NCBI GenBank assembly: GCA_036674765.1 | Contig: JARVKI010000007.1 | Coordinates: 310,001-374,000, forward strand | Length of the DNA: 64,000 nt | Reading direction: 5' to 3' | DNA from: Seiridium cupressi | Lineage: Eukaryota; Ascomycota; Sordariomycetes; Amphisphaeriales; Sporocadaceae | Shown here: piece by piece, positions 13,055 to 24,930 of the stretch | Layout of the letters: each line of letters opens with the position of its first letter | Numbering within the stretch: the first letter of the stretch is position 1 | The notes under the pieces: generated by a model | The model's database searches: none | The model's input: only the letters and a program-made list of their open reading frames with translations | What the model was told of the DNA's origin: nothing | Translations under genes and position numbers: made by a program

Positions 13055-15301
13055 TCACATAGAAAAGTTGTTGTAAATCTGCGACTCGTCATAGTGCATC
13101 CATGACGCCAGCTGACTCATAAGTTCGTCACTCATTACGGATGGCTGGACCGCGCTCATCTGTGGCTCGGACGGATTGAGAATGAAGCCGACATGATACG
13201 CAGCCGGTGCCGGTGCCGGTGCTTGGGGCGCTGAGACTGGGGTCCCGGACCACGGTGGGTCATCCGAGTCACGGTTGCGCAGTCGCTGAATCAGCGCGGT
13301 CATGTCCCGTAGAACCCGTGCACAGTCCTTGGGATAATTGTTTTCGCCTTGTGCCTCGGCGTCGTAGCACTCGATTGCAAACATGATATCCAAGGCGTCG
13401 GTATCATGCAAGACATCCACCAGAAGCTGGTTGAGAAGGAGGATCACAGCAGCGTTGAACATATGATGGAGCGTCTGGAACAATAGTTTCCGGGACTGGC
13501 TGATGTCGCGGATCCATCGCCCCAATCTTAGATTACTCCGAGCAGCTTTGCTACACATCCTAATGTGGGAGATTTGCGGATGATCGTCAAGTTTGTAGGT
13601 CCGGTTGATGAACCTCTCGGCGACGGCCTTCTTGACTGCTACGAAGAAAATAGGCCGCACCGTTAGAATGAGGAGCTATGACTTCGTGTTAGCTGGGACA
13701 TTGGCTGTATGGATGTTGGCACATACCTGGTTGTAATTCATATGGAGCTCGCAGCAGGCTCTATCGTTGCTGAGTTGGTCGCCATCCATACACAGATCCG
13801 GTGGTAGTTTAGAGGCCCAGTTTGACAACAAGTCCAATGCGTTCTCAATGCGGGCGGGGGTGCTCGTCATGTAGTGCTCCCACGGAGATATACGATACGT
13901 GTTGCAGACTATGTATCCCGAGACTCGCGCGAGCTCCACGTGGGCGCGCAAGCCAGCCGCTCGCGGAAGACCACTGTAGGAGTATTAGTATGCATCTGCA
14001 TCTTCGGAGGCTCAACACTTACGGAATATCAACGGGAAGTGGTAGCTTGATGGCTTCGTCAAGTATAGCGGGTGGCCGCCCATTTAGAACACTCAGCCAC
14101 CTGTCTAGAATGTAGAGTGTCCAGAAAGAACGTTTACATTGCTCATTATGCACCCAGCCCCTATGGACCCCGTTCATGATTGCGATATGCATACCGAGAC
14201 TCACGTATATGTACGCGGCGTCTCTCCGATTCATTTCGACCAGGTAGACGCTCATCATTGATAAGACAGGGATGTCGAAGATATTGCTCAGCGTTGTGTC
14301 CAGGGGATTTCCTATCAGCCAACGTGCTCGTGCAAAGAAGGCCTCGCTGCGCTGTGTGCCTTCAGTGACGGTGTTTTCGGAAGGCAGTTCTAGCTGGCAT
14401 GCCATGGCAAGTGCAGCATGAAATAGTGCGAGCCTTCGAAGTGAGTGCGGATCTGTAGTAATGCCTGACGTTTTCGCATCAAAGAAGGACATGTCAAGAT
14501 CGTTCCAGTAATAGATGCCGCCGGAGGCGAAGTCGCCACTGCCGTCCTGAATGTAGTATCGCAATTGGACTATCATCATAGCCATCTCCGTCTTGGACGG
14601 ATGCCAAAAGGGGTCCACGTCCTGCATGATAAGGGGGCGGGAGTCCCATGTCTGGTAGCGACCCAGTGAGCCGACGAACGTCATTTCGGAACGGTGCTGG
14701 GATCCCGGCCAGGCAAGCGGAAATATCGCTGTCATGAATTCTTTAATGAGGTCCAAGAATGTTGCACCTGATGTTGAGCCCAGGTAGCGTACCGCACCGT
14801 CGGGATCCTGCAGTAACCGTCCTTCGGTCTCTTCTTCGGTGGCCTCATTTGGCTCGAGTGTTCCCGTGCTGCTGGTGCTACTAGCACTCAAAGAGCCTGA
14901 CACAACCCGAGCCATTAGGTTTTGTCGCCGGCTCTCGTCAGGCACAGCTTGCTCTAAACAGGCTTCTAATCGTGCGCATCTTGCCTTGAGGTCGTCCAAC
15001 TCCGTTCGGGGTATGGAGATCTTCTCGATTGCCATGGGGTAATTGCATTCCCTGGACGTGTTGCGACATTGCACGCAGGGATGCTCGCCAGAGCATTTGA
15101 TTCTTCTTACATTGCAGCTATTACAACTATAGTTCAATCAGCATACAACCGGCTTTCCCATTTATTACAAAGGACGAGGCTAGCTTACGCCGTTGCGACG
15201 CGCTTCCTGTTCTCAGGTGGGACTCTATGGCGCCTTTGATTCACGGGCAAACGCTGCTGCGAGGAGGTTGATGAAGTCGAGACTCTCCGCATGTTGGCCA
15301 T
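13055..15301 (-). CDS. Zn2Cys6 transcription factor with fungal-specific TF domain
   Basis: Four exons on the minus strand: 15301-15189, 15126-14023, 13973-13727, 13675-13055; 694 residues. Exon 1 supplies a short basic N-terminus (Met-Ala-Asn-Met-Arg-Arg) and the intron splits the codon just before the first zinc-binding Cys. The cluster then reads CNSC, VRRIKC, SGEHPC, VQC and a final C, i.e. CX2CX6CX5CX2CX6C, a complete Gal4-type binuclear zinc cluster, followed by a leucine-spaced linker near residues 70-90. The middle contains features of the fungal_trans domain, for example RRLALFHAALAMACQL, CKRSFWTLYILDRWLSVLNG and RPPAI. An upstream in-frame TAA supports the start. Such proteins are nuclear regulators of nearby metabolism or of distant targets. 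Its target is unknown; the nearest neighbours are the dead glycosidase and empty sequence, so it could be an orphaned cluster regulator. Confidence 0.9.
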
Positions 15302-18300
15302 GGGAACTTAAGGCTCCCTGGGAAGATGCCGCCAGCGCCACGTTCAACGGCGATCTCATGTGTCAAGGGATTAAGATTCGCAGATGGTTAAGCTTAGAGC
15401 TGTTAAGCATAAATTGGCCAGCCTCATTCGGGATGCTCAAGTGAAATAAAGCTTTCACTGCGGGGCACAGTACCTAAGTCAGAACGGGCGTCCTGCGACG
15501 TGCATCTTGCGACGACCGTTGGTGTCTTGGCAGCCTATCAGAAAATAGACGGGTGTATGCAACAGGGGCACAAGCTGGAAATGACGAACGGTGTGCCAAG
15601 GACAAGATCAATGAACAAAAGTTTAATCTTCGCTCAGATTACAGCTGTTCGAGATTAGCCTCTGGCCTACGGTGCTGAGGTGGTCTTGTCCTAGGCGTCT
15701 GCCGTCTGGCAGACAAGGTGAGGTACATGTAGGATGTAGCGGCAGCGGCAGCGGGTGCAGTGCTCATTGTAACAAGAGACCTGCAGCAAGCTACATGTAC
15801 GTACGTACATTGTACAAGGGAGTGGTGTAGTACAATATGCCTTTGGACGGAAACTGAGTGTTATGTCAGCTGTTCCACAGATTATACAGCTTGCAGGGGG
15901 GGGAGAGCCGCTGTAGCCGTCTCCCTGCATCGTAGTCGGTCGGCCTAACTTTAAAGTGATGACATTCAATGTCAGCATTCTTATTGCAACCGTAAAGCCC
16001 TTTTCAAGGTGGACCGTAAGAATTGCACACTACATTTATGAGATAAGTCGGAATTTCCCTGTCGCACACTTTTCTGTAAAGGATATTGCCAAGAATGCCT
16101 GGCATGCATGTCGACTAGGGAGCCCGGACTGTGATGATTGCGTGTGGCAGCGGCTCGTTTCTTTTCAATGGAGACCTGGTCACATCATTTTCCAGCCACC
16201 CGCGGTTTGTCTGCAGCAATGTAATTAGTCCAACCACTGGCAAGGCCAACAGATCAGTGTTCTCCACCACTGCCCGCAGAACGCCAGACGTGTACGGAGT
16301 TGGCTGGCCCCGTCCTTTGACCATCTGCTACTTTCGAAACAGACCTACAGACTTCTCAATCATCAATTGTAGATGTGTGCTCAAACTTGGCAACGTGACA
16401 ATCCATTTACAAGCACAAAACAATGGCCTCGCTCGAGAATCGCTATCGGGTGACACTTACTCAAATCTTCAATATTATTTGACCTTGCTATCTGGGGTAC
16501 TATATTGTCATAATCAAGGATAACAAACTTCTTGGAATGAGTGCGAGACTCATCAGCTCGAAGACTCGGTTTTCTTCCCAGTCGTATCATATAGCCTTCG
16601 TCAGTCTCTCGCTGGATAGTCTCACAACATAATAGAGTCTCTCTGATTTGAACTGCGACTCGCTGAGCATTCTAACAACCACGTGTTTGCTTACGGCTGT
16701 GAGCTGCCGAATGCAGCTGGATCTGCCGGTACTTTGGATACCATGATTCACAATACGGAGAATGGCTTTGAGAGCTGTTCCTGAGTCGCTAGGGTAGGTC
16801 TGCCAATTGACGAAAAAGTGCTTACAAGACTTTCAAGAAGCGGCCACTGATTACACTTATTATTTCCTCCCGCGATCAAGACAAACAACCAGACCCCTAG
16901 TGTTTGATAGACGTCCCTGTCATATAGGCCCTTCAGTTGTGCCAACAAATTTCTTATTCCTGGCAGTAATTTCAAACAGGCCCTCGTGTGTTCTTCCCTC
17001 CAGGGCTAGTCTTGTGCATCGTCGATGGATAGTGCCCCCTCAAATCATAGGAAGATAACTCACTTGGTATGTATCCAGGCAGCCGAAGGCAAGAAAACGG
17101 AACTAGATGACTTAAACCATGGACTTTGCCTTTGGGCGAGGCATGTAGTGGAAATCCTTCTTTGCCCAGGGATTAGTACCATCCACAAACCTACGACAAA
17201 CCTACGACAAATCGTTTGGATACGATAATTAGTGTGTAAGAAACGACCAATCATTCAGATTATATGTAAGGCGCGGGTCATATTCTTCATAGTTGAGCCT
17301 GTCTTTGTGACCTGCGTCCAAACTGAAGGATATGCCGGTGATGGCCATTTTGGCGATGTGAGTGTGGGTCCTAACGGCACCTCGAGGCTGCATTACAGAA
17401 AATTCCACAATGAGTTTAGATAGTCGGGAGATATCTAGGTATGAAACAGTCATATGTGGCCGCTACGGATAACCCTCCGAATGCAGTAAGTCACTATTTA
17501 TTTCTTGAGCGATGACAAACTTAAATGACATGGATTACTATGATGACGTCCGAAACAAGAAAGCCGCTTCATTCCGTGTCAGCGTATAATTTGGTAGTCA
17601 TAGTCTTTGACTGATTATTATGGGTTTTCTGGCTGGTATCGGTGACTTTCACCAAGGAGGGGAGGGATCTTTTTCTTGTCGTAGGTAAAAGATTATTTCT
17701 GACAATTGTCATTCTTGGTGATCAGCACAATCTACACCCCAATTGCTATTGAAGCATGGCAACATATCTTCTATGTTTCCAGCGTATGTCTTTTTCTCCT
17801 CTCATTAGTAGATAAAGGGCACTTGATACTTGGTCATGTACCAGAGATTTAGATGTGTTCGGTTCGAACATGGTTCAGGTCATGCGGCTACGAGAAATAT
17901 TAGAGCAAACCTGATACCTGCAATTCATAGTTTTTCTAATTCGCAGTTAGGCAATACGTATGTGCAGCCAGAAGAGAGTGTTATGTGACGAGTTTAGAGA
18001 TTGCACTATTGGCATCAATTGTTAGTGCATCGCCTTTCCCTTTCATTCAAACGAGTGCAAGGGTCTGAAGTCCATTGATAGGTACATGTAGGCATTTAGG
18101 AAGTAGCGGCTAATAGCGTTGATCGCCGCGATAACGTTTAATGATCTCGTCATGTAGCTAAGGCGGATTCGGCAGTCATGACATCTAAATCCTCTCTGCT
18201 GGGCCCGGCAAGCTGAAGACAGCCCAGAACTCTGCAACGCAATGCAAACAATGGTAGCTCTAGCAGGTCCACGGAATCACTCGTTGCGAATTCGATACGA

Positions 18301-18308
18301 AAGGGGCA
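15302..18308. other. Gene-free 3.0 kb
   Basis: No recognisable gene. Minus-strand frames between about 16100 and 17450 are each under 80 codons and look a little like spliced exons, but I could not join them to a known protein. A 16-bp perfect palindrome lies at 15795-15810, and an inverted repeat GTCTGCC/GGCAGAC near 15698-15715. Confidence 0.45.
15795..15810. repeat. 16-bp perfect palindrome
   Basis: ATGTACGTACGTACAT equals its reverse complement; it is a short GTAC repeat next to other TACATGTA motifs at 15725 and 15791. Confidence 0.4.
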
Positions 18309-18569
18309 TTAGGCACCGCCCTCTCTCTTGGCGTACTCCTCCTCCATAGCCTCTTCGTACTGGCGGTCTGCCTCCTTCTCCGCTGCAGTCTTCTCCCGTG
18401 TCGTGCCTGCCCCGGTGTTCACACCAGCACCGGTTGCTTTCTCCGTCTCGGGATCCCCAGACCTTGCTGCACTAGTCCTATGGCCACGGTTCAATTGTCT
18501 GGGTCCCAACGCTTGAGGCTCGTCAGGGCTTCTGGCGCGCTCGGGGTTGGAGGAGCTGGGAATAGGCAT
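18309..18569 (-). CDS. Small acidic, lysine-rich conserved-looking protein of unknown function
   Basis: Single exon, 86 residues. The N-terminal half is Pro/Ser/Arg-rich and disordered in character; the C-terminal third is a charged helix (TAAEKEADRQYEEAMEEEY) that ends in AKREGGA. I have a faint recollection of short fungal proteins ending this way but cannot name a function. No signal peptide, membrane segment or cysteine is visible. The reverse frame at 18328-18516 is its shadow: the codon pattern and a normal ATG context favour the minus strand. It stands alone, 626 bp before the next gene on the same strand. Confidence 0.65.
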   Translation of the reverse strand: MPIPSSSNPERARSPDEPQALGPRQLNRGHRTSAARSGDPETEKATGAGVNTGAGTTREKTAAEKEADRQYEEAMEEEYAKREGGA

Positions 18570-19195
18570 CGTTGGTGGGTACGTGATACGTGATTGTGAA
18601 CTGTTTTGTAGATGGTGGAGTGTAAAGTATTTATTTGACCAGCTGGTCTAGTTAGAGAAGCTGGCCGAAAAGATTGGGCGGGCGTGTATTTAGGGAGGAC
18701 GATTGGCCAGTTGCTGACTGGCTTTCAAGCTTCGGTGGCGGGCATGTGCCAACTTTCGCCACTTTTCGTGCGGTGCGCGCCGTTTCTGACCGAGAGGCAG
18801 CCAATCCAAGGGCAGCTTACCCCTTCACTTCGCGATGATTGTCGGGTATGTTAGCGGGTTGAATTGATGAACGGTTGTTGCCTAAAGGCATTGCAATCTC
18901 GATTTCCTTCTGGTTAAGGTGGTTCGTATCATGGTACCGGGTGACGCGTGTTAGCTTGCCAACGCCCATCACTCATTTTCACGTAGTGAAGATATAACAT
19001 TTGATGTACCGCAATGATTCATTTATGATTATGCTTGGACATGATCCGCAACCTCTAAGGTAATTTGCCTAGATAATACAACTAGTTTAAAATCTATCCA
19101 TGTTTATGAATATCTATCTGAATATAAGTACATATACACTCTATGTCTTCTACATCTATAGCCTGCTCTTAATCGTGCAACGACCATTGCTAGCA
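18570..19195. other. Intergenic, 0.6 kb
   Basis: Contains the promoter of the small protein on the minus strand and the 3' end of the FAD enzyme gene. No further gene or repeat seen. Confidence 0.45.
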
Positions 19196-20743
19196 CTACT
19201 CCGTCTTGGCTTTCCCGTCTGCTTGCCACTTCCAACTCGCATTACGGTGCAGCATGTAGTCCTTGCTTTGGATGCCCCTTGTGATCCCTACTAACCCGCC
19301 CAAGGGCCACATGCTCTTGACCCATCCTTTCCAACCCTGCTCTGGTGGCGCATCTTTGACTCGAACCTTGTCATACACATTCGGCAGACTTACTGCCTTG
19401 TACTTCGTCCTGAGATCCTCGTACCATTCCCTGTTCCCATACGTTTCCCAGAACTCGCGATCGGTGTAGTAAGTATGCGCGTACAACCACTTCATGCCAC
19501 CGAGTTCGTTGACTTTGGCCTCGAGATCGCGGTTCACTTTCACAAACTCCTGTCTATCCTTCGGTCCCCAACCCCACACACCAATGTTCAACATTTCACC
19601 AGCGCCCTTACCGCGGAGATGCGGATGGAAAGTTGGCCCGGCCGGTGTCTTGAGCGGACACAGCCACAACGGCCAGATGTTGAGAGACTCTGTCGTATGG
19701 TCGATGAACTTCTCGGCGGTGTCGTACGGCAGCGCCAGATCCTGGACGAAGAATTTGGCGCTCTCACCACTGGAATGCAGGGCACGGTACAGCATTCGCG
19801 TGTGCAGGAAGTCGTCGAGGAACCAACGGAAGAAGCGCGTGAATGGAACCGGCTTGAAATACTCGAATGCCGCAGCGCCGACCCAAAACCCACCACGATC
19901 GTAGCGGAAGAGGTACTCAGCCAAAGGGACGTGTTCGGTCACCGTAGCATGTTCGCTGCTCGTCGCGCTGTCGGAAGCAGGAAGGGCTTTTGTGATATCC
20001 TGGCAATGGAGGTAAAACCACGGATCCCACGGCCCGCTGAAGGTTCTGATGCTCTCTCCCTCCTTAGGCTCCTCATTCGTCATTGTACCGCTGACGATAA
20101 CGCCGTGGTCCTTTGAGAATAGGATTCCATCCACGTAATCATTCTCCTTCTTGGCACACTCCTCCTTGACAACGCGGATGGCCTCGGCTACACTCCCTGT
20201 CCTCCGGTACGTTGTCCTTACAAATTTCTTCGCGTCGACCAATCCGACTTCCAGCAAAGTGGTGACCCCCAGCGTGCCTACGCTCGCTACTGCGCCTTTC
20301 CAGAGGTCTGCGTACTTACCCTTCTCTTCGGGAGTGATATCCACTACCTCGCCGTCCGGCATAACCATCTCAACACGTTTGACCGTCTCATCAAAGTACC
20401 CGTGCCGGAAACTCGAACTCTCACCAGCCGTGCCGGCGAATCCTCCACCAGCCGTGATGCCGGGAAACTCCATGACTACGGGCGGAACAAGGCCATACGG
20501 CAGCGTGGCGGCCACGAGCGCGTCCATGGGGACGTTGGGCTCTACGAGGGCCGTCCGTTTAACCTTGTTCACCTCGAGCACATGCTTGAGTGCCGAGATG
20601 TCGACTAGATGGGCGGACTTCTTGAGATGAGCTGGCCGGGTTGAATTGGTGGACCCATGGCTAATGCGATAAGGAAGGGAGCGCTCGAAGTAGGAGCGGA
20701 TTGTGGAGGAGATGAGACGGACTGCGGCTTTGTGACGCTCCAT
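19196..20743 (-). CDS. FAD-binding oxidoreductase, delta(24)-sterol reductase (DHCR24)-like
   Basis: Single exon, 515 residues, the same size as animal DHCR24 (516). The N-terminal half carries the FAD_binding_4 fold: RTALVEPNVPMDALVAATL, the PGITAGGGFAGTAGES stretch that wraps the flavin, and GTLGVTTLLEVGLV. The C-terminal half has the long insert shared with DHCR24, including HTYYTDREFWETYGN. DHCR24 reduces the C24 double bond of sterols with NADPH; fungi have homologues whose substrates are mostly unproven. The animal enzyme has an N-terminal membrane anchor, which I do not see clearly here. It is followed on the same strand by an HSL-type esterase, a pairing that would fit sterol or steroid handling. 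Substrate uncertain. Confidence 0.85.
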   Translation of the reverse strand: MERHKAAVRLISSTIRSYFERSLPYRISHGSTNSTRPAHLKKSAHLVDISALKHVLEVNKVKRTALVEPNVPMDALVAATLPYGLVPPVVMEFPGITAGGGFAGTAGESSSFRHGYFDETVKRVEMVMPDGEVVDITPEEKGKYADLWKGAVASVGTLGVTTLLEVGLVDAKKFVRTTYRRTGSVAEAIRVVKEECAKKENDYVDGILFSKDHGVIVSGTMTNEEPKEGESIRTFSGPWDPWFYLHCQDITKALPASDSATSSEHATVTEHVPLAEYLFRYDRGGFWVGAAAFEYFKPVPFTRFFRWFLDDFLHTRMLYRALHSSGESAKFFVQDLALPYDTAEKFIDHTTESLNIWPLWLCPLKTPAGPTFHPHLRGKGAGEMLNIGVWGWGPKDRQEFVKVNRDLEAKVNELGGMKWLYAHTYYTDREFWETYGNREWYEDLRTKYKAVSLPNVYDKVRVKDAPPEQGWKGWVKSMWPLGGLVGITRGIQSKDYMLHRNASWKWQADGKAKTE

Positions 20744-21407
20744 GATGATGGCGGGACGGGTGTGATGGCGGATATGAAAACAAGATAATCAGTTGATAAA
20801 TGTCACCAACCTACTTGAGTTATGTGGACATCGTTGAGCCCAGGGCTGTGTGTATGTAGTCTGGCTGACCCAGCGCAAGACAAGCTACGCGTTCGCAAAG
20901 AAACGATGCCGAAAATTTAAGGTGCTGACCGGGTTTGCTAAGGAGGCGCTAAAGCACCGGGATGGATCAGCAGCAAGCCGCTGGGTTAGGGGAGTCGAAG
21001 TGGGGAGAACAATACAAGCCTATGTAGGTACATTTAAGGAAATATATAATGTTAGAGTAAGGTATATTATATTCCCTTCCAATATCGTGTTGGATTGTAC
21101 TCATGGTCAACATCGGCTAATACCCCGGGTTTCTGCCAATGCATATCTCACAAGCTGTCGGGGAAGAGGTTTGACTGTAGCAATCATCACATAAATGGCC
21201 CCCTTGTACTTACATTATTGTGATTGCAGAATGAATTCGGTTCCCGTTTCCAGCAATGAAATCTACGTGTGTATTGCGTCTAACTGGGGTGTTATAAATA
21301 CCCTTCACTACATTTATCTAGGGTATTTCTACTTTATAAAATGTTCTGTAGGAGCCCGACTGATGAAGTCTGCTCAGATGTCCCCCAAACACCATAACAA
21401 AGAGATC
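20744..21407. other. Intergenic, 0.66 kb
   Basis: Promoter of the FAD enzyme and terminator region of the esterase. AT-rich patch near 21040-21075. No gene. Confidence 0.45.
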
Positions 21408-23248
21408 TCAAAGTTTCGCTGGTGTTTCGGCAAAGCTCGACTTCCTTCCGACCATGTCGAAGGCAAGTCTCCTCACATCTTCGTCTGTGAACGGGCTGAC
21501 TGTCTTTGCCTCAATTTCCGACTCATCGCAAGTCTTTGCTTTGATCAGAGTATAATTAGACTTGAGGCTCTTCGGATTCTCGACGGCCGCAGCAATGAAT
21601 TGGGCCCAACCGTCAAAGCACCTCTTCGCTTCTGAAGTATGACCCAGAATAGGCGCAAATACATGCGGCATGGCTTCGTATTCTTCAAATGTGACCGCAA
21701 CGCCATCCCGACTCAACTTCGAAACGAGAAATCTGTCTTCGTCTGCTAAACACTCCCAGCCCGTGCAAACGTAAATTGGGGGTGAGCCTTTCCACGATTC
21801 GGCTAGTTGCAAGCTGGCAAGTGGGTGTAGTAGATATGCATCATCGACATAGATGTGCTTTCGAGGAGGCGACGCAGGCCATATACTGTCAGGTGGTGTG
21901 TTCTTTTCTGCAAGCAGATTTGGCGGCGGCAGATAATCCCACTTGAGGTTTGATCTCCAGGAAGGGAAGCTCTGTACCATGTCCAGCCATGGTGAATTCA
22001 GAGAGACGCCCGCTGGTAAAGGAACTTCTCTCTCTTGTCCAAACCAATTGATCTTAATATTTTGTCGCCGAATCTCTAGTAAGGTCTGTAATAGGGCTAA
22101 ACTGAGGTTGCCCCCGGCACTGCTCAAGTCGATTAGTCATGTGGGAAGTGGCGAGAATCATGCGTAAATGCGTACCTGTCACCACCGACGACAATATTAG
22201 ATGGCGCCACCGCTTCATGAATGGCTCCAGGCGGGGGATACAATAAAGTGAAATAGGATACTAAAGCATCCAACACGGCTGCCGGAAAGGGGCCCTATGA
22301 AACACTCGCGGTCAGCCATTTCCTCTTCGGGTATACTGGCGATGTTATCTCTGAATACATCATCCTTAACTCCCGATAAGACACCTGATCGGAGATTTTG
22401 ACTCTCGAGACAGAATATAAAGGGGGAAAACAACTCTGGGTTCTTACCTGCGGTGCTAGCCGGTATCTTACAGAGTACACTCGGCCTTTGGTCAACTTGG
22501 CTAGTTTCTTGCTACATCATTAACTGTCAGTAAATTTTTCTTTGACTATGCCTAGCGAGTTATTGAGAGATCTCGCCCATGTCCTAAGAGTGGAAATGCT
22601 TGACAGACCATGAATCGCGGCTCTGACGATAGATAATTCCAGGTAGGGGATAAATCCGGACGTTACTTACCAAGTGGGACGATGTGTTGAAGGGTCGCAA
22701 AGATAGTATGCACCGCCATGGAAATAGAGCACGGTGACTGCACTCCTGACCTCCTTCATCATCTCATGATATTTGTCCTCCTCTGAGATGCTGGGTGGCT
22801 TAGACTCTCGGGTCGCAGCAGCGCGGTATCCAGTCCATTCGGCTTCAACTGGCAGGATCTCAGGCATCCTACACACATCACCAATTGATACAAGATCAGA
22901 CTTCATAGCGTTGATGGCCGCTAGTAATGCATCCCTTATGCTCGGTTCGGGTGGAACCTGCGAAGCCACGGTGCTGATCCATATCCTGCCCTGGACCCCT
23001 GGGTCCTTGAGAGTCGTTGCCTGTGTCTTTGATATTGGCTGCGGCTTGGAGTGGCCCAACATGTGCCTGAGAAAAGCAATTGTCGCGTCGCTCTTCAGGT
23101 CCAAATACTTTGCCGTCTCGGACACCCCCAAGATGTGCAGCAGGACTACTCGTAATACATATGGCACCCTTGGCAATATGAGCCGGATGAGGTCAAGTCG
23201 GCCTTTGATTTGGGCCGAGAGTCCATTCTGTTCCTTGGGTTGCTCCAT
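21408..23248 (-). CDS. HSL-type alpha/beta hydrolase (steryl acetyl hydrolase-like)
   Basis: Four exons: 23248-22671, 22511-22448, 22294-22176, 22119-21408; 490 residues. The frame runs 26 codons further upstream to 23326, through a lysine run encoded by a purine tract that looks like leader, so I prefer the ATG at 23248. Motifs of the alpha/beta hydrolase-3 family: HGGAYY (oxyanion hole), GDSAGGNL (nucleophile Ser, made only when intron 3 is spliced at the second AG, 22120), a late Asp and MPHVFAPI with the catalytic His. An N-terminal hydrophobic segment (RVVLLHILGV region) may anchor it to membrane. Family members deacetylate sterols or hydrolyse short acyl esters. Placed 664 bp behind the DHCR24-like gene on the same strand. 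Confidence 0.85.
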
Positions 23249-24930
23249 GCTCTCCAGCTGTGAAAGTTGCTTTTTCTTTCTTTCTTTTTTCTTTTTTCCC
23301 TTAGGGGAAACGGAGGAAGGAGGCAATTATTTTTTTCTAGAGATTACTGCAAATGCCTCGAATTGCCTCTGACACAGAGGCAAAGGACAGGGTAGTGTTT
23401 TGCCAACCAGCTGGAAACGCAGATTGAAACTTGTCGGTATTTAGGAAAAAAGCGGCAACAAAAAAAAAAGCAGGCCTAAAGTAACAGGTCACTGTTGTTC
23501 ATCGAGCAAGGGTAAACGGACGGAAACGATGATCTACTTATCATGCATGTGCACCGCTCATTTTGGTCTATTCCCCGGATGTGTAGTGGTTGCGAACAGG
23601 GGGAAAAACGTGTATGCATCATCCTGCAGATAGGCTCCGCGGAACCCTGCACGTGCGCTAAGCACCCACGCTGGCCACTGGGAATCCAGCCTAAGACTCA
23701 ATGGCGGGCGCGATCAGAACAGCAGGTCACAGATGAACCTCGGTAGCAGCGATTAGTGCGATGGCCTGGCTCGTGGATGGGCTGAGTGGCGTGTGAAAAT
23801 TAATCGGATGATGAACGGTGCAAGGGACTGGTGGTTGAAAAAAAAAATGTTACATAGGGCCCGTCAGATCAGAGCACATGAAAGCGTCGCCTAACGGAGC
23901 GTGGTCGCGCCGGCTAGAATTTGAATCATTTGTGCATAACTACAATTGTACCTATTACTGATACATCGTCTGTCAACGACCAACCCAGGCATAGCCTGTA
24001 GCCTGTAGCCTGTTCGCATGGGCCAGGCCTTTTGCTTTCAAGACGGCCTCCGGGCGGTGTGGTTCGCAATTAGTTACAATGTAGGGATTACCAATCAGAT
24101 GACCTCCATGTGGAAAGCATTGAAGGGGTTCGATTCGTTAAAGAGGAAACGAGAACTAGGAAGGCTAATTGGCTACCAAGTTTGCGGTAAGACGAACGAA
24201 AAACCCGCCTAACTATGGCGTTGGTGGTATTGGAGTCAAGTCGATGAATAATGTAGCGATTCGCAACTCGGCGTCGAAAAAGGCAATTGTCGCAGGGCTC
24301 GCTTCTGCCCGACAGGGTTCTTGGATGGCCTGTGCCATAGTAAATGGACCAGACCAGACCTGCAAAATTAGGGCAGATTGGAGCTTTGCCCATTTCAGCA
24401 CATGGGATTGTATTTTCATCTAACAATTTTCATTTAATACTTATATCGTACTCTTATGGGTGAACGGCGGCGTACAAAGGGGGAGTTTGGCACGTTCGGC
24501 CGTTGAAAAGGCATCTATCCCAACGTCATGATTTCACTTGGATTCCGCTACGTTCTGGCTACGGTATTTGCGCGGTTGATTGTAACCCAAATACGAAAGC
24601 TTTGAGGAACAAAGTGCACTGCCATATGCTACAGATATACCTACGTCGTCACTCCGTGTTCTTGTCGAATCAATACAATTAGGGCTCCACGTCGACCACC
24701 ACGAAACGTCCAGCAAACAAGGCGTAAATGATCCTGGCCATGAGAGATACGACGTCCTAACGCTGGCATTTGGGAGGAAATCTAAGGATGCCTTCACGTA
24801 GGCAAGTTTTTCGACTTTTCCTCATGTAATGTCTCACAGCTCGAGAACATTATTCCTAGAGCTGTTGACGCAATACTGCCCATTAACGTGATTATACAAA
24901 ATGCTACTAGAAATCTTGATGGAGCTGTTT
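23249..24930. other. Intergenic, 1.7 kb
   Basis: Leader and promoter of the esterase, including a C/T-rich tract on the plus strand at about 23270-23305 and A-runs at about 23458-23471 and 23839-23848. Small frames near 24018-24797 are not recognisable. No RNA gene seen. Confidence 0.45.

Noticed and set aside
16115..17453. Series of short minus-strand frames that might be exons
   Set aside because: Could not be joined in phase into a protein with known motifs.
19475..20116. 213-codon plus-strand frame
   Set aside because: Antisense to the DHCR24-like gene, whose motifs are unmistakable.
24120..24145. GGTTCGATTC resembling a tRNA B box
   Set aside because: No A box at the right distance and no cloverleaf stems; no tRNA gene was found by eye anywhere in the window.
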